Shown here: piece after piece, positions 1-7,996 of the stretch | How the letters are laid out: the number at the start of each line of letters is the position of its first letter | Position numbering within the stretch: position 1 is the first letter of the stretch | NCBI GenBank assembly: GCA_937915975.1 | Contig: CALGGL010000215.1 | Span: forward strand, 1-20,411 | Length of the DNA stretch: 20,411 nucleotides | Source of the DNA: an uncultured Lachnospiraceae bacterium | GTDB lineage: Bacteria > Bacillota > Clostridia > Lachnospirales > Lachnospiraceae | Direction of reading: 5' to 3' | Position numbers and translations under genes: made by a program | Notes under the pieces: model-generated | The model's input: the letters and a program-made list of their open reading frames with translations, nothing else | Databases searched by the model: none | What the model was told of the DNA's origin: nothing

Positions 1-69
1 AACTATGAATATTATATATGCAGCTAAAACAAGTACTATTATTGGTAATAATATTTTGATTTTTTTCAT
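1..69 (-). CDS. 5' end of a secreted or membrane-anchored protein (partial)
   Basis: Only the first 23 codons are present; the gene continues beyond the left edge. Reading leftwards from ATG at 69 gives MKKIKILLPIIVLVLAAYII and so on: a short lysine-rich start followed by an uninterrupted hydrophobic stretch. This is the usual look of a signal peptide or a single N-terminal membrane anchor. A GGAG Shine-Dalgarno sequence at 80-77 lies 7 nt before the ATG. An ATG at 74 is ruled out because it runs into a stop after two codons. The gene is divergent from the GH13 gene at 334. An exported protein next to a glucan-degrading enzyme could be a solute-binding protein or a cell-surface protein, but nothing in 23 residues tells which. 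Confidence 0.6.
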   Translation of the reverse strand, partial: MKKIKILLPIIVLVLAAYIIFIV

Positions 70-123
70 CTCATTACTCCAAAAAAAGATATTAATATAA
101 GTAAGAAAATAACTATATGTGGT

Positions 124-153
124 ATTATACCCCTTTGTACATACAAAATGCAA
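124..153 (-). promoter_or_regulatory. Candidate promoter for the leftward partial gene
   Basis: On the minus strand a perfect TATAAT (129-124) is preceded, 18 nt upstream, by TTGCAT (153-148). The -35 match is only three of six bases, so the -10 carries the call. It sits about 55 nt upstream of the ATG at 69, a normal leader length. Confidence 0.4.
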
Positions 154-256
154 TATATAATGCTGTAATTTTTATGTAATTTTTTATTTTCCGTGTTTTT
201 TCAGTAAATAAAGGCTATAACCGGCACTTGTACGTCTTATTTCGAGCAGTCAAGCC

Positions 257-285
257 TTGTACACTACTTTTAAATGTGATATACT
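257..285 (+). promoter_or_regulatory. Candidate promoter of the GH13 gene (extended -10)
   Basis: TTGTAC (257-262), a 17 nt spacer and TATACT (280-285), with TGA directly before the -10 box, which fits an extended -10 promoter. The expected transcript start, near 292, leaves a leader of about 40 nt before the ATG at 334. The leader holds GGGAGG at 318-323, 10 nt before the start. The stretch 81-333 between the divergent genes contains no open frame or other structure that I can support. Confidence 0.5.
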
Positions 286-333
286 TCACAAGTCTTAAAT
301 TATTAATGCACATTTAAGGGAGGAAAGAATTTT

Positions 334-1644
334 ATGTGGGCTTATGAAAGTGTTTTTTATCAGATTTATCCTTTAGGTTTTTGCGGTGCTCCATACGAAA
401 ATGACGGTGTACCTGCTCATAGAATCGAAAAGGTAAATGACTGGATACCTCATATGAAAAAACTTGGTATCAATGCGATTTATTTTTCACCTGTGTTTGA
501 GTCCGATACTCACGGCTACAACACAAGAGATTATTCAAAAATCGATACCCGTCTCGGAACCACCGAGGATTTTAAGGAGTTATGTAACAATCTCCATGAA
601 AACGGTATTAAGGTTGTTTTAGACGGCGTATTCAATCATGTTGGAAGAGGCTTCTGGGCATTTCAGGATGTTTTAGAGAAAAGATGGGACAGTCCTTATA
701 AGGACTGGTTTCATATAAGCTTCGACGGTAATTCAAATTACAATGACGGTCTTTGGTACGAGGGCTGGGAAGGCAACTATGATTTGGTAAAGCTTAACCT
801 CAGAAACGAGGCTGTCATCCAGCACATTTTCGAAAATGTAAAGAGGTGGATTGAAGAGTTTGATATAGACGGATTAAGACTTGATGTCGCATACTGTCTC
901 GACCATGATTTCATCAGAAGATTAAGAAGCCACTGTGATGGTCTAAAGGACGAATTCCTGCTTCTCGGCGAGCTTTTACATGGTGACTATAACGTATTTG
1001 TTAATGACTCCATGCTTCACAGCGCAACAAATTATATGTGCTACAAGGGACTTTACTCAAGCTTTAATTCTATGAATATGTTTGAGATTATACATAGTCT
1101 GCTTCAGCAGTTCGGTCCTGAGGAATGGACCAGATACAAGGGTAAGCATTTTCTTTCCTTTGTAGATAACCACGATGTAACAAGAGTGGCAAGTATTCTT
1201 ACAAATAAGAATCATCTCCCGCTCATCTACGCTCTTGCCTTTGGTATGCCCGGCTTTCCTTGTGTCTACTACGGAAGTGAATGGGGCGCGGAAGGAAGAA
1301 AGGAAGAAGGCGATCCTTCCTTAAGAAGAAGCTATGATGCTCCGGAATGGAACGAGCTTACCGACTGGATTGCTAAGCTTGCCGAGGCAAAGAAAAACAG
1401 CAAGGCATTAAACTACGGAGGCTTCCGTTCGGTCGTACTCACCAACCACCAGTGTATCTTCGAAAGAAAGGTGGATGACGAACGTGTCCTCGTAGCCATC
1501 AATGCAAGCGATGCTCCATATACCGCACACTTTGATGCAGGCTGCGGTATGGCCGTTGACTTAATCACCGGAAAGCCACACGACTTTGGTGGTGGCTCCG
1601 AGCTTCCACCATACAGCGCTTTTTTCTGGAAGATGGAGAAGTAA
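334..1644 (+). CDS. GH13 alpha-amylase family glycosidase, cytoplasmic
   Basis: Predicted retaining alpha-glucan hydrolase of family GH13, probably acting on maltodextrins inside the cell, since there is no signal peptide. All four conserved GH13 regions are visible in the 436 residues: DGVFNH (97-102); GLRLDVAY (180-187) with nucleophile Asp184; GELLH (212-216) with acid/base Glu213; and FVDNHD (276-281) with transition-state stabiliser Asp281. The protein starts straight into the barrel (SVFYQIYPLGF) and ends with a short beta domain. It therefore lacks the N-terminal starch-binding domain of classical neopullulanases and cyclomaltodextrinases and is shorter than them. GGGAGG 10 nt upstream supports the start. 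Exact specificity (maltogenic amylase-like, cyclomaltodextrinase-like or alpha-glucosidase) cannot be read from sequence alone. The gene is monocistronic and convergent with polC. Confidence 0.93.
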   Translation: MWAYESVFYQIYPLGFCGAPYENDGVPAHRIEKVNDWIPHMKKLGINAIYFSPVFESDTHGYNTRDYSKIDTRLGTTEDFKELCNNLHENGIKVVLDGVFNHVGRGFWAFQDVLEKRWDSPYKDWFHISFDGNSNYNDGLWYEGWEGNYDLVKLNLRNEAVIQHIFENVKRWIEEFDIDGLRLDVAYCLDHDFIRRLRSHCDGLKDEFLLLGELLHGDYNVFVNDSMLHSATNYMCYKGLYSSFNSMNMFEIIHSLLQQFGPEEWTRYKGKHFLSFVDNHDVTRVASILTNKNHLPLIYALAFGMPGFPCVYYGSEWGAEGRKEEGDPSLRRSYDAPEWNELTDWIAKLAEAKKNSKALNYGGFRSVVLTNHQCIFERKVDDERVLVAINASDAPYTAHFDAGCGMAVDLITGKPHDFGGGSELPPYSAFFWKMEK

Positions 1645-1661
1645 CTGCTTTACAGCAACAA

Positions 1662-1938
1662 TTGGCAGGATATGAAGGGTATAACTGCTTGAGCCAATGT
1701 TTTTACGGGTGCAATATCATATATAGGTCTTCGAAGGACACGCTCTCGCTCGGTTCTCGACGTAGGCTCACTAACCTCAAAAAATAAGATGACGCATGCT
1801 TTTGCATAAATGCAAGCTAACGTCATCTTATTTTATTTCGCTAAGTGAACACGTCTCAAAACGGTCCTTCTTAAGACCTATATACGAATCGCACCCGGTT
1901 AATCTGTTAAACAAGCAGTCATACCCATATCCTGCCAA
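1662..1938. repeat. Foldback element A (imperfect long inverted repeat)
   Basis: The sequence folds back on itself over about 277 bp. The outer ends are identical for 13 bp: TTGGCAGGATATG at 1662-1674 against its complement at 1926-1938. Further matches follow inward: GGTAT(A/G)ACTGCTTG, then CGGGTGC, then TATAGGTCTT and GAAGGAC. The core is a perfect 14-bp stem, AAAATAAGATGACG (1781-1794) with CGTCATCTTATTTT (1821-1834), enclosing a smaller TTGCAT/ATGCAA hairpin. There is no transposase and no credible ORF. It is most like a MITE or other non-autonomous foldback element, although I cannot show mobility. It starts only 18 bp after the GH13 stop. Confidence 0.75.
1781..1840 (+). terminator. 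Hairpin at the core of element A, possible GH13 terminator
   Basis: A 14-bp perfect stem (1781-1794 with 1821-1834) whose 3' side runs into TTATTTTATTTC. The stem is AT-rich at its base and the U-tract is interrupted, so this is not a textbook intrinsic terminator. It is nevertheless the only strong hairpin downstream of the GH13 stop at 1644. The A-rich stretch at 1778-1784 would give a U-run for transcripts coming the other way, so it could also act on readthrough from polC. Confidence 0.4.
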
Positions 1939-1988
1939 CACGCCTCGCGTGAAAAATAAGCAACACCTACTATATATTCTTGCTCGAT

Positions 1989-2007
1989 GCAGCACATAAT
2001 GTGCTGC
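1989..2007. repeat. Short perfect palindrome between the two foldback elements
   Basis: GCAGCACA (1989-1996), loop TAA, TGTGCTGC (2000-2007): an 8-bp stem with a 3-nt loop. No T-run follows on either strand, so a terminator role is not supported. It lies in the 76 bp between the foldback elements and may belong to the flank of one of them. Confidence 0.55.
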
Positions 2008-2014
2008 TTGAGCT

Positions 2015-2323
2015 GTGGGTATGAGAATATTATTGATTTGACCTCTCATTATCATCTTATATTTGAAAGAAGTATGGATAAGGCTTATACAACAACATTT
2101 TGTCCGATTTGTTTGAAATTAGCAACGAGTGATTGAAGATGATTTGTTCAGAAAATGATATGTTTGAGCGAAGCGAGTTTATCATTTTCGTGCAAATCTC
2201 AAAATCACGAGTGTACTAATTTAACAAATTGATGACAAGTTGTGTATAAGCCTTATCCATAATTCTTTCTATATATCAGTATCTTTATTTGAGAGGTCAA
2301 ATTAATAATATTCTCATACCCAC
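2015..2323. repeat. Foldback element B (309-bp near-palindrome)
   Basis: The two halves are complementary along almost the whole length. The outer 34 bp differ at one position (GTGGGTATGAGAATATT at 2015 onward; complement ending at 2323). An 18-bp block at 2073-2090 is perfectly complementary to 2244-2261. The centre is AAAATGATA (2152-2160) with TATCATTTT (2180-2188) around GAGCGAAGCGAG. The element ends 19 bp from the polC stop. It has no coding content and no transposase, which fits a MITE-like or foldback element. As RNA it would form one long rod-like hairpin, so an RNA role or transcription-stopping effect is also possible. Confidence 0.8.
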
Positions 2324-2342
2324 CATACTGCGATGAGCAGGA

Positions 2343-5300
2343 TTATGAAAGCATCGAGAAGAAGTCGTATTGGTTGGTTTCCGGAAGGCCGTCAAGCAAA
2401 CCGAGAGCTTCCATATCGTCGAGGATGGTTTTGGAAACCTTGCCACGATTACGCATGTCCTCCTTGGAGGTGAAGATTCCGCCTGCGGCAGCTTCCTCCA
2501 GCTGCTGTGCAGCCTTGTCACCCATGCCTGCGATAGAATTAAAGCTTGGCATAATTTTACCGTCAATGATCTGGAAACGGTCAGCTTTCGCCTTGTAAAT
2601 ATCAATCGGCATAAATTCTATACCACGTGCATACATCTCCTGAACAATCTTCATATCCTTAATTGTATCCTTTATGGTTGCCGTCTGCTTCTCCTTTTCT
2701 GTTCTTTGAAGCTCTGCCATATTTTCTTCAAGAATTGCCTTGCCCTGACACATGAGCTTATAGTCAAAGGCAGATGCCCTTATACTGAAAAATGCAGTAT
2801 AGTATTCGAGCGGATAGTTAACCTTAAACCACGCTATACGCCATGCCATCATAACATATGCAACCGCATGTGCCTTAGGGAACATGTACTTAATCTTCTC
2901 ACAGGACCAGATATACCAATCGGGAACATCATGTGATCTCATTTCTTCCTTCCACTCAGACCATTGTTCACATTTACCCTTTGCGACTATTCCCTTTCTT
3001 ACCTTTTCCATTATGTTAAAGGCAAGTCCCGATTCAAGACCACGATACATAAGGTAAACCATAATATCATCTCTGGTACAGATAGCCGAAGAAAGCTCAC
3101 AGGTTCCCTCCTGAATAAGTGTCTGTGCATTACCCAGCCACACATCGGTTCCGTGGGAGAGTCCTGCTATACGAACCAAATCCGAAAACGCCTTTGGATG
3201 TGTATCGATAAGCATCTGCATAGCAAATTCTGTACCAAATTCAGGAACACCTAAAGTTCCGAGCTTTGTTCCGCCTATGTCCTCCGGCGATATTCCGAGA
3301 ACCTCGGTACTGTGGAACAGTGACATTACATTCTTGTCATCTAAGGCAATAGTTTTGGCGTCAACACCGGTCAGATCCTCCAGTCTTCTGATCATGGTCG
3401 GATCATCGTGTCCGAGTATATCAAGTTTAAGCAGGTTGTGGTCTATGGAATGATATTCAAAATGTGTTGTAATTACATCCGTATTCATATCATTTGCCGG
3501 CTTCTGAATCGGTGTAAAGGAGTATATTTCCTCATCCTTCGGAAGAACTATCATTCCACCCGGATGCTGCCCGGTTGTTCTTTTTACTCCGGTACATCCT
3601 ATTGCAAGCCTTTCCATTTCACAACGTCTTTTGGTTATATTTCTTTCCTCAAAATATTTATATACATAACCATATGCTGTCTTGTCTGCCAAAGTACCGA
3701 TAGTACCTGCCTTAAAGGCCTTTCCTTTACCGAAAAGTTCCTCCGTATATGCATGCGCCTTTGCCTGATATTCACCGGAAAAGTTAAGGTCAATATCCGG
3801 CTCCTTATCTCCCTTAAAGCCAAGGAAGGTTTCAAAAGGAATATCGTGTCCTTCCTTCTTCATAAGAGTACCGCACCTAGGGCAGTTCATATCAGGCATA
3901 TCACATCCGGACTGCCCCTCATACTGCTTAACCGCTTCCGAATCAAAATCCACATAATAGCAATGAGGACATATATAATGTGCCGGCAAAGGATTAACCT
4001 CTGTAATACCTGCCATGGTTGCTACAAAGGATGAACCGACAGAGCCTCGGGATCCGACAAGATATCCGTCTTCATTTGATTTCCAAACAAGCTTCTGGGC
4101 TATGATATACATAACGGCAAAACCGTTTGTAATAATCGAATTAAGTTCTTTATCAAGTCTGTTCTTAACTATATCAGGAAGATTCGGTCCGTATATTTCA
4201 TGCGCCTTATCATAACATATCTTTGTAAGCGTCTCGTCCGAATTTTCAATAACAGGAGGACACTTATCAGGACGAACAGGTGAAATCTTTTCAATCATAT
4301 CCGCAATCTTATTTGTATTGGTTATGACTATCTCCTTTGCAACTTCGCTTCCGAGATATTCGAATTCCTTAAGCATCTCTTCCGTTGTTCTGAAATAAAG
4401 CGGAGCCTGTTCATCCGCATCATCAAAGCCCTGACCTGCAAGTATTATACGTCTGTAAATCTCATCCTCGGGATCCATAAAATGCACATCACAGGTAGCA
4501 ACAACCGGTTTATTAAACTGTCTTCCGAGCTCAACAATCTTCCTGTTAAGGTTTTCTATATCCTCTACGGAATTGACATTGCTAATCTTATCATTTTTAA
4601 TCATAAACTTATTGTTGCCGGTCGGCTGTATCTCATAGTAATCATAAAAATTGCAAAGTCTTGTTATTTCGTCCTCACTTGCATCATTAAGAACAGCCTG
4701 ATACAGTTCTCCCGCTTCACATGCCGAACCTATGATAAGACCCTCACGATATTTATTTATAAGGCTCTTAGGCATTCTCGGTCTTCTGTTAAAATAATTA
4801 ATATGAGATTCGGATATAAGCCTGTATAAATTAACTCGTCCGACATCGTTTTTTACAAGTATTATACCGTGATAGGTTCTTGCCTTTTTTATCTTATCTG
4901 CAGATGCAGAACCTATCATATTTAACTCACTGATTGTATCAGCGCCCTTTTCATGTATCATCTTAAGCATCTTAACAAATATCTCTGCAGTAGCATAAGC
5001 ATCATCACATGCTCTGTGATGGTTTTCTAAAGATACTCCGAACTGCTTACAAAGTCTGTCAAGAGTATACTTTCCAAGCTCAGGTATAAGAACATGCGCC
5101 AAAGTCATGGTATCAACAATAGTATAGTCAAAAGGAAGTCCCTGTCTATTGGCAAATTCTTTTATAAAGCCGGTATCGAAGCTCGCATTATGTGCAACCA
5201 TAATAGCATCTCCCACATAATCAAGGAAATCCGGAAGTATGGTTTCTATGGTAGGAGCCTCCTTTACCATCGAATCATTTATTGAAGTAAGCTTTGTTAT

Positions 5301-6884
5301 GCTGTACGGTATAGCTACCTCGGGATTGACAAACTTATTATATGTATCGCAGATTTTTCCGTTCTTAATTCGGACCGCACCTATCTCAATTATCTTATTG
5401 TGTTTAGGACTCAATCCGGTTGTTTCTATGTCAAAAACCACATATTCCGAATCAATACTCTGTCCCTTATCATTGAGTACAAGATCCTTTAAATCATCTA
5501 CAAAATAGCCCTCGACTCCGTAAATAATCTTAAAGTCCTCATCCGGTTTAATGCAATGATTGGCAACAGGGAAAGCCTGCACACATCCGTGGTCTGTTAT
5601 GGCAATTGCCTTATGTCCCCAGTCCTTTGCACGTTTTATTACCTTTTCTATATCAACAACACTGTCCATTTCACTCATCATTGTGTGAAGATGCAGCTCA
5701 ACCCGCTTATCGGGATATAAATCAACTCTCTTTTCTCTGAAATCATTTATCGGCTTTATACCTTTAACAGACAGAATACAAAGCTCCTTTGTATAGCTAT
5801 CAATCTTAGGAATACCTTTAATTACAAAAAAACTGTTTATCTTTAAGACCTCAAGCAAAGGGTCTCTGTCATCAGGATCAATAAACACCTTAAATGAAAT
5901 GGTATCCGTAAAATCGGTAATTGTTCCGTTAATAAGAATTTTACCGCTTTTAAGTTCTCTGTCCTCAAGGGTTATTATCTGTCCCCTGATACATATATCA
6001 TCCATACCGTCATAGAGTTCGGATATGCTTATAACATCTCCCTCACAATTGGTACCAAGAATAACATCTTCATCTGTTTTTCGATCGGATTTTCTTCCGA
6101 ATTTTCCTTTTCCGCGTTTATCCGAATAGCTATTACCCGACTTATAAGAGGTTTTATCTGAAGATTTCTTTTCCGATGCAGATTTTTTTCTATCCTTAGT
6201 TTTATTATCTGCTTTGTCTTCTTTACCCGTTTCGTTACTGTTTTCCGAACCTGAGGCTTCATCCAAAGCTTTACTGTCATTTTTTTGCTTTGGTTTTATA
6301 AGCTCATTTAATTCCTCAATATTCTTTAATTCCTGCTTAAGTCTTAATTCATTGGCAGCACGAAGAGAGGTCTTTTGCTCGTCTGTATAGTCAAAGCCGA
6401 CCTTTATCTCCATACCGAATCTGTTCTTATATACATTTTCAAGATATTCTTTTATAGCTCGCGAATTATTTCTTGCAAGACTTGAATCCTCAAGTGCAAG
6501 TGTTAATACGTTATCATCATTGCAAAACCATTCTCCGCGAGACAAAAATCTATAGCTTATGTAGCTTTCATTTTTCATTTCAAGAAGAAAGCTCTCTTTA
6601 TACTCTTCCGTAAGCTGTCTTAACCTGTATTGGCTTGAAAGGTTAAAATGTTCTTCGATTATGCACATCCCCTGCTGCTTGGGAAATACAAAATCCGATA
6701 CCTGTGTTTCAGCCTTATATATCATTCTCTTGGGAATAAGATTATTGCTCAATATAGAAATAACCATCTTCTTTTTTCCTTCGAACATGGTTATTCCCGT
6801 TACCTCCGACTGATTTATCAGCTCAGCTATATCATTTGTTAATCTTAAACCCGGAAAGACATTTTTAAATAATTTACCTGTCAT
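2343..6884 (-). CDS. polC: DNA polymerase III, alpha subunit, PolC type
   Basis: Replicative DNA polymerase of low-GC Gram-positives with built-in 3'-5' proofreading. Domains in order: N-terminal region (1-200); an unusual Lys/Ser/Asp-rich low-complexity stretch (about 200-272); OB-fold (about 285-385); PHP domain starting with LHLHTMMSEMDS (397-408); and an inserted DEDDh exonuclease (481-640) with Asp485/Glu487 in FDIETTG, Asp570 in HNASFD and Asp627 in HHRACDDA. The polymerase core follows, with GSRGSVGSSF (944-953), a likely zinc site (Cys972, Cys975, Cys1001, Cys1004), catalytic Asp1030 and Asp1032 in PDIDLNF, and Asp1155 in KLDILGHD. At 1513 residues it is longer than B. subtilis PolC (1437), partly through the low-complexity insert. 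GGAGGAG lies 9 nt before the ATG. It is the last gene of the operon, 29 nt after ispG. Confidence 0.98.
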   Translation of the reverse strand: MTGKLFKNVFPGLRLTNDIAELINQSEVTGITMFEGKKKMVISILSNNLIPKRMIYKAETQVSDFVFPKQQGMCIIEEHFNLSSQYRLRQLTEEYKESFLLEMKNESYISYRFLSRGEWFCNDDNVLTLALEDSSLARNNSRAIKEYLENVYKNRFGMEIKVGFDYTDEQKTSLRAANELRLKQELKNIEELNELIKPKQKNDSKALDEASGSENSNETGKEDKADNKTKDRKKSASEKKSSDKTSYKSGNSYSDKRGKGKFGRKSDRKTDEDVILGTNCEGDVISISELYDGMDDICIRGQIITLEDRELKSGKILINGTITDFTDTISFKVFIDPDDRDPLLEVLKINSFFVIKGIPKIDSYTKELCILSVKGIKPINDFREKRVDLYPDKRVELHLHTMMSEMDSVVDIEKVIKRAKDWGHKAIAITDHGCVQAFPVANHCIKPDEDFKIIYGVEGYFVDDLKDLVLNDKGQSIDSEYVVFDIETTGLSPKHNKIIEIGAVRIKNGKICDTYNKFVNPEVAIPYSITKLTSINDSMVKEAPTIETILPDFLDYVGDAIMVAHNASFDTGFIKEFANRQGLPFDYTIVDTMTLAHVLIPELGKYTLDRLCKQFGVSLENHHRACDDAYATAEIFVKMLKMIHEKGADTISELNMIGSASADKIKKARTYHGIILVKNDVGRVNLYRLISESHINYFNRRPRMPKSLINKYREGLIIGSACEAGELYQAVLNDASEDEITRLCNFYDYYEIQPTGNNKFMIKNDKISNVNSVEDIENLNRKIVELGRQFNKPVVATCDVHFMDPEDEIYRRIILAGQGFDDADEQAPLYFRTTEEMLKEFEYLGSEVAKEIVITNTNKIADMIEKISPVRPDKCPPVIENSDETLTKICYDKAHEIYGPNLPDIVKNRLDKELNSIITNGFAVMYIIAQKLVWKSNEDGYLVGSRGSVGSSFVATMAGITEVNPLPAHYICPHCYYVDFDSEAVKQYEGQSGCDMPDMNCPRCGTLMKKEGHDIPFETFLGFKGDKEPDIDLNFSGEYQAKAHAYTEELFGKGKAFKAGTIGTLADKTAYGYVYKYFEERNITKRRCEMERLAIGCTGVKRTTGQHPGGMIVLPKDEEIYSFTPIQKPANDMNTDVITTHFEYHSIDHNLLKLDILGHDDPTMIRRLEDLTGVDAKTIALDDKNVMSLFHSTEVLGISPEDIGGTKLGTLGVPEFGTEFAMQMLIDTHPKAFSDLVRIAGLSHGTDVWLGNAQTLIQEGTCELSSAICTRDDIMVYLMYRGLESGLAFNIMEKVRKGIVAKGKCEQWSEWKEEMRSHDVPDWYIWSCEKIKYMFPKAHAVAYVMMAWRIAWFKVNYPLEYYTAFFSIRASAFDYKLMCQGKAILEENMAELQRTEKEKQTATIKDTIKDMKIVQEMYARGIEFMPIDIYKAKADRFQIIDGKIMPSFNSIAGMGDKAAQQLEEAAAGGIFTSKEDMRNRGKVSKTILDDMEALGLLDGLPETNQYDFFSMLS

Positions 6885-6913
6885 CCTTGGTTACTCCTCC
6901 ATTAAAAAAATTG

Positions 6914-7978
6914 TCAGTTCCAATTATCCAGTTCATTTTTTAGTGCCGACAGCAATTCCTCCTGAGGAAGTTTTTTCACTATTTCGCCTCTCTTAATCAA
7001 AAGACCTTCTCCGACACCGCCTGCAATTCCTATATCTGCCTCTCTTGCTTCACCCGGACCGTTTACGGCGCAGCCCATAACCGCAACCTTAATATTAAGA
7101 TGATCATAGCCTTGTATCATCTTTTCAACGGCACCCGCAAGTCCTATCATGTCTATCTTGGTTCTGCCGCAGGTAGGACATGATACAAGCTCTATTCCAC
7201 CCTTTCTAAGTCCGAGAGTTCTTAATATGGTCTTAGCGGAAATAATCTCCTCTACCGGATCACCCGTGAGTGAAACTCTTATTGTATCACCTATGCCCTT
7301 ACTCAATATAAGTCCGAGACCTATTCCGGATTTAATGTTACCTAAGTTTACGGTTCCGGCCTCTGTTATACCAACATGAAGAGGATATGAGGACCTTTCT
7401 GCCATAAGCTCATGCGCTTTGACACACATCATAACGTCCGAGGACTTAATGCTTATAACTATGTTGTCGTAATCACATTCCTCGATCATCCTCACCTTAT
7501 CGAGGGCACTTTCCACAAGTCCATCTGCTGTAACGCCTCCATATCTTGCAAGGATTTCCTTCTCAAGAGATCCTGAATTGACTCCCACTCTTATCGGTAT
7601 ATTCTTTTTCTTTGCAACACCTACAACAGCCTTAAGCTTTTCTTCTCCACCGATGTTTCCCGGATTGATTCTTATCTTGTCCGCTCCATGCTCAATGGCT
7701 GATATGGCAAGCTTATAATCAAAATGAATATCAGCGACAATCGGTATATGGATACGTTCTTTGATTTTATCAAAGCTCTTAGCCGCCGCCTCGGTATTGG
7801 CGGTTGAACGAATTATCTGACATCCTGCTTCTTCAAGTCTTAAAATCTGCTCTACCGTCTTATCTATATCCGATGTTTCGGTATTGGTCATAGACTGTAT
7901 GGCAATAGGATTGCCTCCTCCTATAACAACATTTCCGATTTTTATTTCCTTTGTTTTTTCCCTGTAAAGCTTATCCAT
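6914..7978 (-). CDS. ispG: 4-hydroxy-3-methylbut-2-enyl diphosphate synthase (IspG/GcpE)
   Basis: Penultimate enzyme of the MEP isoprenoid pathway. It reductively opens the cyclic diphosphate MEcPP to HMBPP using a [4Fe-4S] cluster. The cluster ligands are visible near the C-terminus, counting from the upstream TTG codon: SCPTCGRT (Cys268, Cys271) and MGCAVNGPGEA (Cys304, Glu311), matching the three Cys plus one Glu of the family. The N-terminal TIM-barrel signature GGGNPIAIQSMTNT is present. Length (354-355) is normal for the short bacterial form. Two starts are possible: TTG at 7981 or ATG at 7978. GGGAG at 7993-7989 is 7 nt from the first and 10 nt from the second, and I prefer the ATG. 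It lies 18 nt after rseP and 29 nt before polC in the same operon as dxr, another MEP enzyme. Confidence 0.97.
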   Translation of the reverse strand: MDKLYREKTKEIKIGNVVIGGGNPIAIQSMTNTETSDIDKTVEQILRLEEAGCQIIRSTANTEAAAKSFDKIKERIHIPIVADIHFDYKLAISAIEHGADKIRINPGNIGGEEKLKAVVGVAKKKNIPIRVGVNSGSLEKEILARYGGVTADGLVESALDKVRMIEECDYDNIVISIKSSDVMMCVKAHELMAERSSYPLHVGITEAGTVNLGNIKSGIGLGLILSKGIGDTIRVSLTGDPVEEIISAKTILRTLGLRKGGIELVSCPTCGRTKIDMIGLAGAVEKMIQGYDHLNIKVAVMGCAVNGPGEAREADIGIAGGVGEGLLIKRGEIVKKLPQEELLSALKNELDNWN

Positions 7979-7996
7979 CAAATTTAATCTCCCAAA

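Noticed and set aside
1796..2055. Two overlapping short open frames (67 and 75 codons) on opposite strands
   Set aside because: They lie within and between the foldback elements, lack convincing ribosome binding sites and encode no recognisable protein. The inverted repeats explain the sequence.
1645..2342. CRISPR array, retron or riboswitch in the large intergenic region
   Set aside because: The repeats are inverted, not regularly spaced direct repeats. There is no reverse transcriptase or cas gene nearby, and no riboswitch core that I recognise.
2326..2342. Intrinsic terminator immediately after polC (CTGC/GCAG hairpin)
   Set aside because: The stem is only 4 bp and no T-run follows, so I do not call a terminator. 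Element B may serve that role, but this is not shown.
2370..2936. A 188-codon plus-strand frame
   Set aside because: It is entirely inside polC on the opposite strand. polC has full domain support in its own frame, so this is a shadow. The same applies to the other frames opposite polC, dxr, the bactofilin gene and the PEP-domain gene.
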